From: Micromonospora sp. NBC_00421
Lineage (GTDB): Bacteria > Actinomycetota > Actinomycetes > Mycobacteriales > Micromonosporaceae
Assembly: GCF_036017915.1 (NCBI RefSeq)
Contig: NZ_CP107929.1
Location: 4,964,001 to 5,028,000 of the forward strand
Length of the DNA: 64,000 nucleotides
Direction of reading: 5' to 3'
Of the stretch, positions 36,625 to 44,074 are shown in pieces. The translations under genes were made by a program, and so were the position numbers. The first letter of the stretch is position 1. Each line of letters opens with the position of its first letter. The notes beneath the pieces are model-generated. The model was not told where the DNA came from. It saw only the letters and a program-made list of their open reading frames with translations, and ran no database searches.

Positions 36625-36709
36625 CGCTGTCCCCCCGGAAGTCCCAGGCCCGTTCCTGCGATGCTGACACAGAGCGACCGATTTGACAGCGTTGCGTCAG
36701 GAGTGTTGC

Positions 36710-37345
36710 GTGCCCGATTTTTCTGCCGAAGCGGAAGTCGTCCATGCGGCGAAACGCGAGACGCGCGCCGCGTTGCTCGCCCACCGCCGGGCGCTCACCG
36801 CGCCGCAGCGGGCCACCGCCGCGATGCGCGTCCAGGCCGAGCTGACCGAGTTGGTACGCCGCCTGCGCCCGACCAGGATGACCGGGTACGTGCCGGTCGG
36901 CTCGGAACCGGGCGGCCCCGACCTGCCCGAGGTGCTCCGCACCGCGCTACCGGCCGGGGCGGAACTGCTGCTGCCGGTGCTTTGCGACGATCTCGACCTG
37001 GACTGGGCGTCGTACGCCGGGCCGGGCACCCTGGTCGCCGCCGGTCGGGGCATGCGCGAGCCGGACGGTCCCCGCCTGGGCCGGACGGCGATCACCGGGG
37101 CGACCCTGGTGGTGGTGCCCGCGCTGGCGGTCGATCGACGCGGGATGCGGTTGGGTCGGGGCGGCGGCTCCTACGACCGGGCCCTGGCCCGGGTGCCGGC
37201 GACCACCCTGACCGTGGCGCTGCTGCACGACGGCGAGCTCCTTTCCTCGCTACCCGCCCAGCCGCACGACCGGCCGGTGCGGGCGGCCCTCACCCCGTCC
37301 GACGGCCTGCGCCCACTCACTACGACCCCCTCCGCCACACCCTGA
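36710..37345 (+). CDS. 5-formyltetrahydrofolate cyclo-ligase
   Basis: Converts 5-formyl-THF to 5,10-methenyl-THF with ATP, clearing an inhibitory folate. 211 aa from GTG 36710, with AGGAG 6 bases upstream (36699-36703). The ATP-binding motif LGRGGGSYDRAL lies at about 149-160. The N-terminal basic patch (KRETRAALLAHRRAL) is typical of the family. It precedes the ruc gene as in M. tuberculosis Rv0992c-Rv0991c. Confidence 0.93.
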   Translation: MPDFSAEAEVVHAAKRETRAALLAHRRALTAPQRATAAMRVQAELTELVRRLRPTRMTGYVPVGSEPGGPDLPEVLRTALPAGAELLLPVLCDDLDLDWASYAGPGTLVAAGRGMREPDGPRLGRTAITGATLVVVPALAVDRRGMRLGRGGGSYDRALARVPATTLTVALLHDGELLSSLPAQPHDRPVRAALTPSDGLRPLTTTPSATP

Positions 37346-37499
37346 GCGCCCCCGCCTCCGTCGACCGGCGGTCCTCCTGCCCGCTCTCCCGACGGCGGGG
37401 CGGTGCTCCGACACCCGCGTCCGCTCCGCCGGGTGTGGGGTGCCGGGGGGTGACGATCGTCCCCGTCCGCTGGACGAACCCGGGTCGCATGACGCACCA

Positions 37500-37526
37500 T
37501 TGGCACTCGAATACGCCGAGTGCCAA
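37500..37526 (+). promoter_or_regulatory. CIRCE operator (HrcA site) before ruc
   Basis: TTGGCACTC-N9-GAGTGCCAA: two perfect 9-base inverted arms with the canonical 9-base spacer. The classical CIRCE element is TTAGCACTC-N9-GAGTGCTAA, and actinobacterial versions often have GGCACTC arms. It lies 27 bases upstream of the ruc-type GTG start, where HrcA would repress the gene and heat shock would release it. No other CIRCE was noticed in the window. Confidence 0.85.
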
Positions 37527-37553
37527 TCGGCCGTGCCAGATCCGGAGGAGAAC

Positions 37554-37970
37554 GTGCCCACGTACCAGTACGCCTGCACCGCGTGCGGCCACCAGCTCGA
37601 GGCGGTGCAGTCGTTTTCCGACGAGCCGCTGACCGAGTGCCCCGCCTGCGAGGGGCGGCTGCGCAAGGTCTTCAACTCGGTCGGTGTCGTGTTCAAGGGT
37701 TCCGGCTTCTATCGCACCGACTCCCGGGCCTCGGGCGCCGAGGGCAAGAGCGGCGCCGCGAAGTCGGAGAGCACCTCCTCCGGTTCCGGCACGGACTCCT
37801 CGGGCTCGGGCAAGTCCTCCTCGGGCACGTCTTCCTCGGGCTCGTCCTCCTCCTCGGGCACGGGTTCGGGATCCTCAGGCTCGGGATCCGCCCCAGGATC
37901 GGGTTCGGGTACTTCGACGAGCGGTGGTTCCGGCTCGACCAAATCCCCCACCGCCAGCACTCCCGCCTGA
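37554..37970 (+). CDS. ruc: FmdB-family zinc-ribbon protein, Ruc-like redox chaperone
   Basis: 138 aa from GTG 37554, GGAGGAG 4 bases upstream. The N-terminal zinc ribbon has four cysteines: CTACGH (about 7-12) and CPACEG (about 29-34). The C-terminal half is low complexity and Ser/Gly-rich (SGSGTDSSGSGKSSSG and similar). Rv0991c of M. tuberculosis (Ruc), a redox-regulated chaperone working with Hsp70, has this zinc-ribbon plus disordered tail, lies next to a 5-FTHF cyclo-ligase gene and belongs to the HrcA regulon. The CIRCE upstream strongly supports orthology. Activity in this organism is inference. Confidence 0.9.
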   Translation: MPTYQYACTACGHQLEAVQSFSDEPLTECPACEGRLRKVFNSVGVVFKGSGFYRTDSRASGAEGKSGAAKSESTSSGSGTDSSGSGKSSSGTSSSGSSSSSGTGSGSSGSGSAPGSGSGTSTSGGSGSTKSPTASTPA

Positions 37971-38077
37971 CCCCGCACACCCCCGACGTCCCTGCCGCCC
38001 CCGGGCCGCAGGAACGTTCGACACCCTCCCCCTCCCTCCCTCCCCCTCCTCCCTCCCCCTCCTCCCCTCCCTCAGCG

Positions 38078-38135
38078 TTGATCAAGAGGTTTCGGTCAAG
38101 AATCGGCCTTCTGGTGACCTAAATCTCTTGATCAC
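38078..38135. repeat. Dispersed intergenic palindrome, copy 3, beside a pyrimidine tract
   Basis: Arms 38078-38098 and 38115-38135 (right arm TGACCTAAATCTCTTGATCAC) pair at 18 of 21 positions around a 16-base loop and share the TTGATCAAGAGGTTT core with the elements at 96-155 and 197-262. The preceding 38020-38073 is an almost pure CT tract. The 347-base gap 37971-38317 between ruc and the SAF gene otherwise shows no gene. Confidence 0.8.
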
Positions 38136-38317
38136 TCCCGGCTCGTAGCTCCGTCTGGGTGGGGGACGGGAGCGGGGGGTGGGGGGGTGGGGGGTTTTCC
38201 ACAGGTTCGTTTGTTGTCCACAGGCTGCGGACGACGGCTCGTGGGTTGGTGGTCCCGCGCCTAGCCTGCTGAAGCGGGATGCCGGCAGGGCGCCCGGTGA
38301 GCGGCGGAGGTGTGGTC

Positions 38318-38977
38318 ATGACGGCCGGTGGCATGGATGGTGAGGGCTCGCTGCGGCCGTTCCGTTGGCCGCGCCGCCCCGGCGGGGGAGCCCTGCTGCG
38401 GGCGGCACTGGTGGCCGCCCTGCTCGGATTGGCGGTGCTCGTCCTGGACACCCCGACCGGCTGTCCCACCAGCGCTGCACCACCCACCGTCTCCCTCGCC
38501 GCCGCAGGCTCCTCCACCCCGACGACCGACCCGGGCGGATGTCCCGCTCCGCCGACCGGGGCGACGGACGGGGCTGCCGCCGCGAGCCAACCCGGCCACG
38601 CTCGCATCGCACCCACCCCGGGTACCGGCGGGACCGTTGTCCCCGGTGGGGCGGACGGGAGCCGGTCCGCCGACGGGGACACCCCGGCCGCGCTGCCGCT
38701 GCCGAGAGGCTTCGTGGGGGTGCCGGTACGTCTGGCCGAACCGGCCGCCCTCGCGGTCCTCCGCCCCGGCGCGCGGGTCGACCTGCTCGTGGTGCCGGGT
38801 GGTCGGACGGCCGGTGAGACCATCCTGCTGGCGGCCGACGCGCTGGTGCTCGACGTGGTGGGTGGAGGTGCCGCCGACGGCTCGTCCGCGCTCTACCTGG
38901 CGGTCCGGCCCGATCAGGCGCAGCGCTCCGTCGGCCAGCCGGAGGGCAGCCGGTTCAGCGTCGTGGTCCGGGGCTGA
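38318..38977 (+). CDS. SAF/RcpC-like domain membrane protein
   Basis: 219 aa from ATG 38318, with GGAGG 7 bases upstream. One N-terminal span (LLRAALVAALLGLAVLVLDT, about 29-48), a Pro/Gly/Ala-rich linker (about 55-125), and a C-terminal domain with the SAF/RcpC pattern (VPVRLAEPAALAVLRPGARV, then ETILLAADALVLDVV and FSVVVRG). RcpC/CpaB proteins organise Flp-type pili, but many actinobacterial genomes have one such gene beside fmdB without pilus genes. Function unknown. Confidence 0.8.
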   Translation: MTAGGMDGEGSLRPFRWPRRPGGGALLRAALVAALLGLAVLVLDTPTGCPTSAAPPTVSLAAAGSSTPTTDPGGCPAPPTGATDGAAAASQPGHARIAPTPGTGGTVVPGGADGSRSADGDTPAALPLPRGFVGVPVRLAEPAALAVLRPGARVDLLVVPGGRTAGETILLAADALVLDVVGGGAADGSSALYLAVRPDQAQRSVGQPEGSRFSVVVRG

Positions 38978-39098
38978 GCCACTCACGTGTCGACACAGCG
39001 GTATCGCACCCGCCCGGGTGCGCCACCGGAAGTGGATCCCGCCGGCCCCACGTCAGGACGATATTGATCGTGCGGGCCCGCACGATGGCCGGCGACGC

Positions 39099-39281
39099 TC
39101 AGTCCCAGTGCGGAGGACGCTCGGCGAGCAACCAGTCGTCGTTGCCACCACGGCGCTCACCCCAGCCGAAGTCGGTGTCGTCGGCGGTCTGCTCGGGCAA
39201 CACCACGAAGTCGTCGCTGAGGTCGACCGCGCGGTCGTCGTCGCCGGGCACGCCGCGCCCGGCCGGGTCCTCGGTGATCAC
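39099..39281 (-). CDS. Small conserved actinobacterial protein (60 aa)
   Basis: GTG 39281 to the stop at 39099. Very acidic, with a conserved-looking C-terminus ending DDWLLAERPPHWD and a central stretch DRAVDLSDDFVVLPEQTADD. The ending (xxRPPHWx) recurs in small hypothetical proteins of streptomycetes. No membrane span. It is divergent from the next gene (39378), 96 bases away. Function unknown. Confidence 0.65.
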   Translation of the reverse strand: MITEDPAGRGVPGDDDRAVDLSDDFVVLPEQTADDTDFGWGERRGGNDDWLLAERPPHWD

Positions 39282-39377
39282 AACCGGCAAGACTACCCGG
39301 AGGACCGGCCCGATCGACCATCCTGCGGAATGGCGGGTCGACCCGTTCCGCGGGCCTGGTTGGTAGCGTCGGACGGC

Positions 39378-39746
39378 GTGACGACGCCCAGCGGTGCCAG
39401 CCCCGAGGACGACTACTGGCGACGCCCGCCCGCGCAGCAACCCACCCCCGCACCCACCGAGCCGACGCCCCCGACGAACGCAGCCGAGCCGAAAGCCGAA
39501 GCCGGATCGGGGTGGCCTGCGGCGGGGGGTTACACCGGGCCGCCGCCGACCATGCCGCCGCCGCCGGGCTGGCGTCCACCGGTACACCTGGAGGCGACAC
39601 CGGCCCGCGCCCTGCCCGGTCAGGACATGGCGGCGATGGACACGGCGGAGCAACGGGCGCAGCGGGTCACCTGGAGCGTCGGCGCAGTGGTAGGCGTCGT
39701 GTTGCTGGTGCTGCTCTGCCTGCTCTGCTCCCGCGCGCTGCGCTGA
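39378..39746 (+). CDS. Small single-span membrane protein
   Basis: 122 aa from GTG 39378. Proline-rich cytoplasmic N-terminus (PPAQQPTPAPTEPTPPTNAA, PPPTMPPPPGWRPP), then one C-terminal span (VTWSVGAVVGVVLLVLLCLL) and a short tail. A TAGCGT box ends 8 bases before the start, so the mRNA is probably leaderless. The frame continuing upstream to 38328 belongs to the antisense and SAF-gene region. Function unknown. Confidence 0.7.
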   Translation: MTTPSGASPEDDYWRRPPAQQPTPAPTEPTPPTNAAEPKAEAGSGWPAAGGYTGPPPTMPPPPGWRPPVHLEATPARALPGQDMAAMDTAEQRAQRVTWSVGAVVGVVLLVLLCLLCSRALR

Positions 39747-39874
39747 CCACCGCCAGCCACCCCCGCCTGGACACCCGCCGGACGCCCACCTGCGGACCGG
39801 CCGGCCGCGCACCCTCGCCCGAGCGGCGGTGGTGCGCGGCCGGCCGTGGTCGGCCTACCGCCCGGGGTGACCGG

Positions 39875-40357
39875 TCAGAACGTGTTGCTCCACACCGAGG
39901 CGGCGCCGCTGTCCCCGGTGAGATAGGCGGAGATGGTGGTGAGCACCGCCAGCACCACGACGATCGCGGTCAGTACCCAGATCGCCCAGGTGGGCAGGTC
40001 CGGGGTACGCACCCGGTCGCTGGTCACCGCCAGCAACAGCAGCGCCGCCACGGCCAGCCCGAGGGTGAACCAGAGCAGAATGTCGCCGAACTCGGAATGC
40101 TCGTGGATCTTGGCAAGCAGTTCGGGTGAGTAGCCCTTCTCCTCCAGCGCCTCCTCGAACGCCTCCCCCGACTCGGTCGCCACCCAGGCGAGGACCGGGG
40201 TGACCACGGCCAGGATGGCCACCGCCCAGTCGAGGCGGGGCCGCCAGCGCGGCATCAACCCGTACGCGCTGGCCAGCAGGGCGAGCAGCGGTACGAAGAC
40301 CACCACGGCATGGACCACCAGGACGTGACCTGGCAGACCGTTGATCTCTTTGAACAC
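39875..40357 (-). CDS. DUF2231 membrane protein
   Basis: 160 aa from GTG 40357, where GGAGG lies 5 bases upstream. Four hydrophobic spans (HVLVVHAVVVFVPLLALLAS, LDWAVAILAVVTPVLAWVA, ILLWFTLGLAVAALLLLAV, WAIWVLTAIVVVLAVLTT). The first contains the conserved GHVLVVHAVV of DUF2231. It has a glutamate-rich loop (GEAFEEALEEKGYSPE). DUF2231 proteins are of unknown function; some are linked to haem or redox. Divergent from the MpaB gene. Confidence 0.85.
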   Translation of the reverse strand: MFKEINGLPGHVLVVHAVVVFVPLLALLASAYGLMPRWRPRLDWAVAILAVVTPVLAWVATESGEAFEEALEEKGYSPELLAKIHEHSEFGDILLWFTLGLAVAALLLLAVTSDRVRTPDLPTWAIWVLTAIVVVLAVLTTISAYLTGDSGAASVWSNTF

Positions 40358-40500
40358 CGACACCTCCGGCAGTGGAATGCGGTTGCGGCAGACAGCGTAC
40401 GACGGGCCGGTCGGCGCGATGTCCCCCATCCGCGTACACGTGGTCGCGAGCGCCCCGGTTCACCCGGCGTCGTCCCGACCCCGCAGCCCCGCAGCCCCGC

Positions 40501-40548
40501 CGGCCCGCCGGCCCGCCGGCCCGCCGGCCCGCCGGCCCGCCGGCCCGC
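40501..40548. repeat. 8-bp tandem repeat (CGGCCCGC)6
   Basis: Six perfect copies of CGGCCCGC at 40501-40548, preceded by two degenerate CCCCGCAG units. It occupies the 245-base space between the divergent DUF2231 and MpaB genes, close to where both promoters must lie, and ends 54 bases before the MpaB start. Slippage could change promoter spacing. Confidence 0.9.
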
Positions 40549-40602
40549 AGTGGAGTATCCCGGCACCGGGCGGTACGCCGTCCGGCGTGGCACTGTTGAC
40601 GG

Positions 40603-41454
40603 GTGGACAGCGACGATCTCGGCCTCTTCGGTCCCGGTTCGGTCACCTGGAAGGTGCACGACGAACCGATCCTGATCGTCGCCGGCCTGCGTTCCCTCTA
40701 CCTGCAGGCCCTGCACCCCCGGGCGATGGCCGGGGTGGCCCAGAACAGCAACTTCCGGTCGGACGCCTGGGGCCGGCTTACCCGCACCGGCACGTACATC
40801 GGGACGGTCGCCTACGGCACCACCGCCGAGGCCGAGACGGCCGGTCGGAGGTTGCGGGCCCTGCACGCCCGGTTACGCGCCACCGACCCGTTCACCGGGG
40901 AACAGTTCCGGATCGACGAGCCGGACCTGCTGCGCTGGGTGCACGTCACCGGGGCCGAGTCGTTCGTCGGTACCGCCCGACGGGCCGGTCTGTCGCTGAC
41001 CGGGGCCGAGGTGGACCAGTACTACACGGAGCAGCGGCGGGCCGCCGCACTGGTCGGGCTGGATCCGGCCGAGGTGCCCGGCAGCGCCGCCGAGGTGGCC
41101 GACTACTACCGGGCGGTCCGGCCCGAACTGCGGATGACGAAGGCGGCGGCGGAGACCGCTTTGTTCCTGACCGCACCGCCGATCCCGTGGAAGCTCAGCC
41201 GACCGGCCCGGCTCGGGCTGAGCCTCGGGCCACCGCGCTGGGCGTACTTCGGGGTGGCCGGCACCGCGCTCGGGTTGCTGCCGCCGTGGGCGCTCCGGCT
41301 GTACGGCGGTCTGGGGCTGCCCACCACCGCACTCTCCGCGGATCTGAGCGTACGGGCGCTGCGGCTGGCCCTGTCGGCGCTGCCCCGCACCTGGCGGGAG
41401 GACCCGATCCAGCAGGCGGCGAAGGAGCGCGCCGCCCGCCTCACCGCCGCCTGA
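40603..41454 (+). CDS. MpaB-family oxygenase (DUF2236)
   Basis: 283 aa, GTG 40603. DUF2236/rubber-oxygenase-like helical b-type-haem protein. Motifs: LQALHPRAMAGVAQN (His, haem ligand candidate, about 36-50), RLTRTGTYIGTVAYG, and WVHVTGAESFVG. These match latex-clearing-protein/MpaB domains. In this family substrates range from polyisoprene to mycophenolate intermediates. There is no Tat or Sec signal, so it is cytoplasmic. The substrate is unknown. Confidence 0.88.
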   Translation: MDSDDLGLFGPGSVTWKVHDEPILIVAGLRSLYLQALHPRAMAGVAQNSNFRSDAWGRLTRTGTYIGTVAYGTTAEAETAGRRLRALHARLRATDPFTGEQFRIDEPDLLRWVHVTGAESFVGTARRAGLSLTGAEVDQYYTEQRRAAALVGLDPAEVPGSAAEVADYYRAVRPELRMTKAAAETALFLTAPPIPWKLSRPARLGLSLGPPRWAYFGVAGTALGLLPPWALRLYGGLGLPTTALSADLSVRALRLALSALPRTWREDPIQQAAKERAARLTAA

Positions 41455-41543
41455 ACCGGGCAACTCCCCGCCCCGGCCCGGTACCCCGCACCGCCCCCGC
41501 ACCGTGGGCTCGACCCGGCTCGACAGCGGCACCGGAACCGGCG

Positions 41544-42452
41544 TCAGTCGGCCGCCGGGGTGGTGGGGCGGTCGATCGCCGACCACGGTTCCCGGCCGGG
41601 CGTCTGCGCGCCCACCGGGCAGGTGCGCCGGTAGTCGCACCAGCCGCAGCGCGGCCCGGCCACGGTGGGGAACGCCTCGTCCGGGTCGACGCCGTCGGTG
41701 ACCGACCGCTCGGCGGCCATGATGTCCCGGGCGGTGTCCTCGGCCCGGGTGAGCTGGCGGGTCAGCGACTCGACGCTGTGGTCGTGCCCGGCGACGGTGC
41801 CGGTCGGCAGGTGGTGCAGCTCGACCCGGCGGCACGGCCGACGGAACGTCCGCTCGGCCGCGTACGCGTAGAGGGCCAGCGCCTGCGAGCCGCGCGCGTC
41901 GTCGGCGTCCAGCCCGGTGCGGCCTGTCTTGTAGTCGACGATGACAAGCTCGGGGCCGTCCGGGCCGGGGCGGGAGTCGATCCGGTCGGCCCGCCCGTTG
42001 AAGGCCAGCACGGCGGTCTTGACGGCGACCACCCGTTCCACGCCCAACGGGTCGTCGCCGGGGTCGAGGGTCGAGACGTACCCCTCCAGCCAGCCCAGCG
42101 CCCGCTGGTAGGCCGCCCGTTCCTGCTCGTCGTCGCGGTAGCCCTCCCGAACCCAGGTGCCCTTGAGCAGGGCGGGCAGCGCCTCGGGACGACGCCGGTC
42201 GGCGGGCAGCGCATACCAGTTCTTCAGGGCGGTGTGCACGCTGGCGCCGAGCGAGTTGTGCGCCCACGGCGGCCCCTTCGGCGGGGCGGGCCGGTCCAGA
42301 TAGGCGTAGCGGTAGCGCCGGGGGCAGTCGGCGTACGCCCCGAGCTTGCTGGGTGTGCAGGTGAAGAGCCGTTCGGGCATGCCGGCGAAGCCGAGCTGTT
42401 CGGACTGGCCGGAGCGGGGCCGGGGGGCACCGGCGGAGGAGGCTCGTCGCAC
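41544..42452 (-). CDS. RecB-like PD-(D/E)XK nuclease with Fe-S cluster motif
   Basis: 302 aa, GTG 42452. Nuclease core: FTCTPSKLGAYADCPRRYRY (first Cys), LGASVHTALKNWY, GRADRIDSRPG, and VIVDYKTGR (Asp, then Lys). C-terminal cysteines CGWCDYRRTCPVG complete a four-cysteine pattern, as in AddB-type or Cas4-like Fe-S exonucleases. No helicase domain, so it is a stand-alone member. In actinobacteria such proteins may act in DNA repair. Not near CRISPR. Confidence 0.88.
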   Translation of the reverse strand: MRRASSAGAPRPRSGQSEQLGFAGMPERLFTCTPSKLGAYADCPRRYRYAYLDRPAPPKGPPWAHNSLGASVHTALKNWYALPADRRRPEALPALLKGTWVREGYRDDEQERAAYQRALGWLEGYVSTLDPGDDPLGVERVVAVKTAVLAFNGRADRIDSRPGPDGPELVIVDYKTGRTGLDADDARGSQALALYAYAAERTFRRPCRRVELHHLPTGTVAGHDHSVESLTRQLTRAEDTARDIMAAERSVTDGVDPDEAFPTVAGPRCGWCDYRRTCPVGAQTPGREPWSAIDRPTTPAAD

Positions 42453-42505
42453 ACCCGTGATCCTGCCAGCCCGGTACGACAGCCCGGCACCGGCACGACG
42501 GTGGC

Positions 42506-43120
42506 TCAGCTCATGTTCACGTACTGGGTGACGAAGGCGGCCACCGCGTCGGCGATGAGCTGCACCGCGATGGCGGCCAGCAGCAGGCCGGCGATCCGGG
42601 TCAGCACCTCGATGCCGCCCGGCCGGAGGATCTTCACGATCCCGCCGGAGAACCGCAGCACGATCCAGACCGCCAGCATCACCGCGACGATCGCGGCGGC
42701 GATCGCGGACACCTGTCCCACCCCGTCGGCCTGCTGCACGAAGAGCATGGTCGCCACGATCGCGCCGGGGCCGGCCAGCAGCGGGGTGCCCAGCGGCACC
42801 AGGGCGATGTTGGAGGTGACCTGCTGGCTGGGGTCGTCGGCCTTGCCGGTGAGCAGTTCCAGCGCGACCAGGATCAGCAGCAGCCCGCCGGCGGCCTGCA
42901 ACGCCGGCAGGTCGACGTGCAGGTAGGCGAGGAGGGTCTGGCCGGCGACGGCGAAGACCACTATGACGCCGAGCGCCAGCGCGACCGCCTGCCAGGCGGC
43001 CCGGTTCCGGTCACGGGCCGCCAGCGGGCCGGTCAGGGCGAGGAAGATCGGCATCATGCCCGGCGGGTCGACGATGACCAGCAGGGTCACGAAGACCTCG
43101 CCGAAGAGCTTGAGATCCAC
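42506..43120 (-). CDS. MarC family integral membrane protein
   Basis: 204 aa. Six predicted spans, the first opening FGEVFVTLLVIVDPPGMMPI, a MarC/UPF0056 signature, followed by FLALTGPL. The C-terminus contains GIEVLTRIAGLLLAAIAVQL. The family's function is unproven; an earlier link to multiple antibiotic resistance has not held. ATG 43120. It lies downstream of the PHP gene in the same direction, an association seen in other actinobacteria. Confidence 0.93.
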   Translation of the reverse strand: MDLKLFGEVFVTLLVIVDPPGMMPIFLALTGPLAARDRNRAAWQAVALALGVIVVFAVAGQTLLAYLHVDLPALQAAGGLLLILVALELLTGKADDPSQQVTSNIALVPLGTPLLAGPGAIVATMLFVQQADGVGQVSAIAAAIVAVMLAVWIVLRFSGGIVKILRPGGIEVLTRIAGLLLAAIAVQLIADAVAAFVTQYVNMS

Positions 43121-43160
43121 CGGACGAGGGTAGCGGTGCCGCTGTCAGGCCGAACGCGGA

Positions 43161-44027
43161 TCAGCCGGAAGCGACGCCGGTCACCCCCGAGGACGCCGCG
43201 ACGATCCGCTCGTACGCCTCCGGCGCGGTGGTGTGCGCGCCCAGCCGGACGGTCTTGTGGCTGCCGTGGAAGTCCGACGAGCCGGTGACCAGCAGACCCA
43301 GTTCGGTGGCGAGCCGTCGGACGTGGGCCGCCTCGGCGGGCGTGTGGTCCTCGTGGTCGGCCTCCAACCCGGCCAACCCCACCCCGGCCAACTCGGCGAT
43401 CAGCTCGTCCGGGACGATCCGCCCCCGCCGGCTGGCCCGGGGGTGGGCGAAGACCGGTACGCCCCCGGCCGCCCGGACCAGGGCGACGGCCCGGAACACG
43501 TCGATGTCCTCCTTGGGCAGCCGGTACCGCTCGCCCAGCCAGTCCCGGCCGAACGCCTCGGTGGTGGTGGCGACCAGACCCGCCCGGATCAGCGCGGCGG
43601 CGATGTGCGGGCGGCCGACCGTCCCACCGTCGGCGGCGGCCATGATCTCCGACCAGCTGACGTCGACGCCGTCGGCCCGCAGCAGCGCCACGATCCGTTC
43701 GCCGCGTACCTCCCGGGCCTGCCGTACCCGGGCCAGCTCGGCGACCAGCCCTGGGTGCGCCGGGTCGAACAGGTACGCCAGCAGGTGCAGCGGGACGGCC
43801 GGTGCGACGCCGTGCCAGCGGCAGGAGATCTCCGCGCCCCGGACCAGGCTCAACCCGGGCGGCAACGCGTCGACCGCCGGCCCCCACCCGGCGGTGGTGT
43901 CGTGGTCGGTGATCGCCACGACGGCCAACCCGGCCTCGGCGGCGGCCCGGACCAGTTCGGCCGGGCCGAGCGTGCCGTCGCTGGCGGTGGAGTGGGCGTG
44001 CAGGTCGATCATCGGGCGCGCGGGCAT
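43161..44027 (-). CDS. PHP-domain phosphoesterase (RNase AM / YciV type)
   Basis: 288 aa, ATG 44027. Metal-binding residues: MIDLHAHSTASDGT (HxH, about 6-19), AITDHDTTAGW (DHD), the DGTVGRPH region, PVFAHPRASRRG, and SSDFHGSHK. The family cleaves 3',5'-bisphosphonucleosides or trims RNA 5' ends. The protein is cytoplasmic. It lies upstream of marC and downstream of the sigma-factor unit. Confidence 0.93.
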   Translation of the reverse strand: MPARPMIDLHAHSTASDGTLGPAELVRAAAEAGLAVVAITDHDTTAGWGPAVDALPPGLSLVRGAEISCRWHGVAPAVPLHLLAYLFDPAHPGLVAELARVRQAREVRGERIVALLRADGVDVSWSEIMAAADGGTVGRPHIAAALIRAGLVATTTEAFGRDWLGERYRLPKEDIDVFRAVALVRAAGGVPVFAHPRASRRGRIVPDELIAELAGVGLAGLEADHEDHTPAEAAHVRRLATELGLLVTGSSDFHGSHKTVRLGAHTTAPEAYERIVAASSGVTGVASG

Positions 44028-44074
44028 GGTCCCGACGCTACCGGGCGGGTCAGCCGCCGCCGGTCAGCGCGAGG

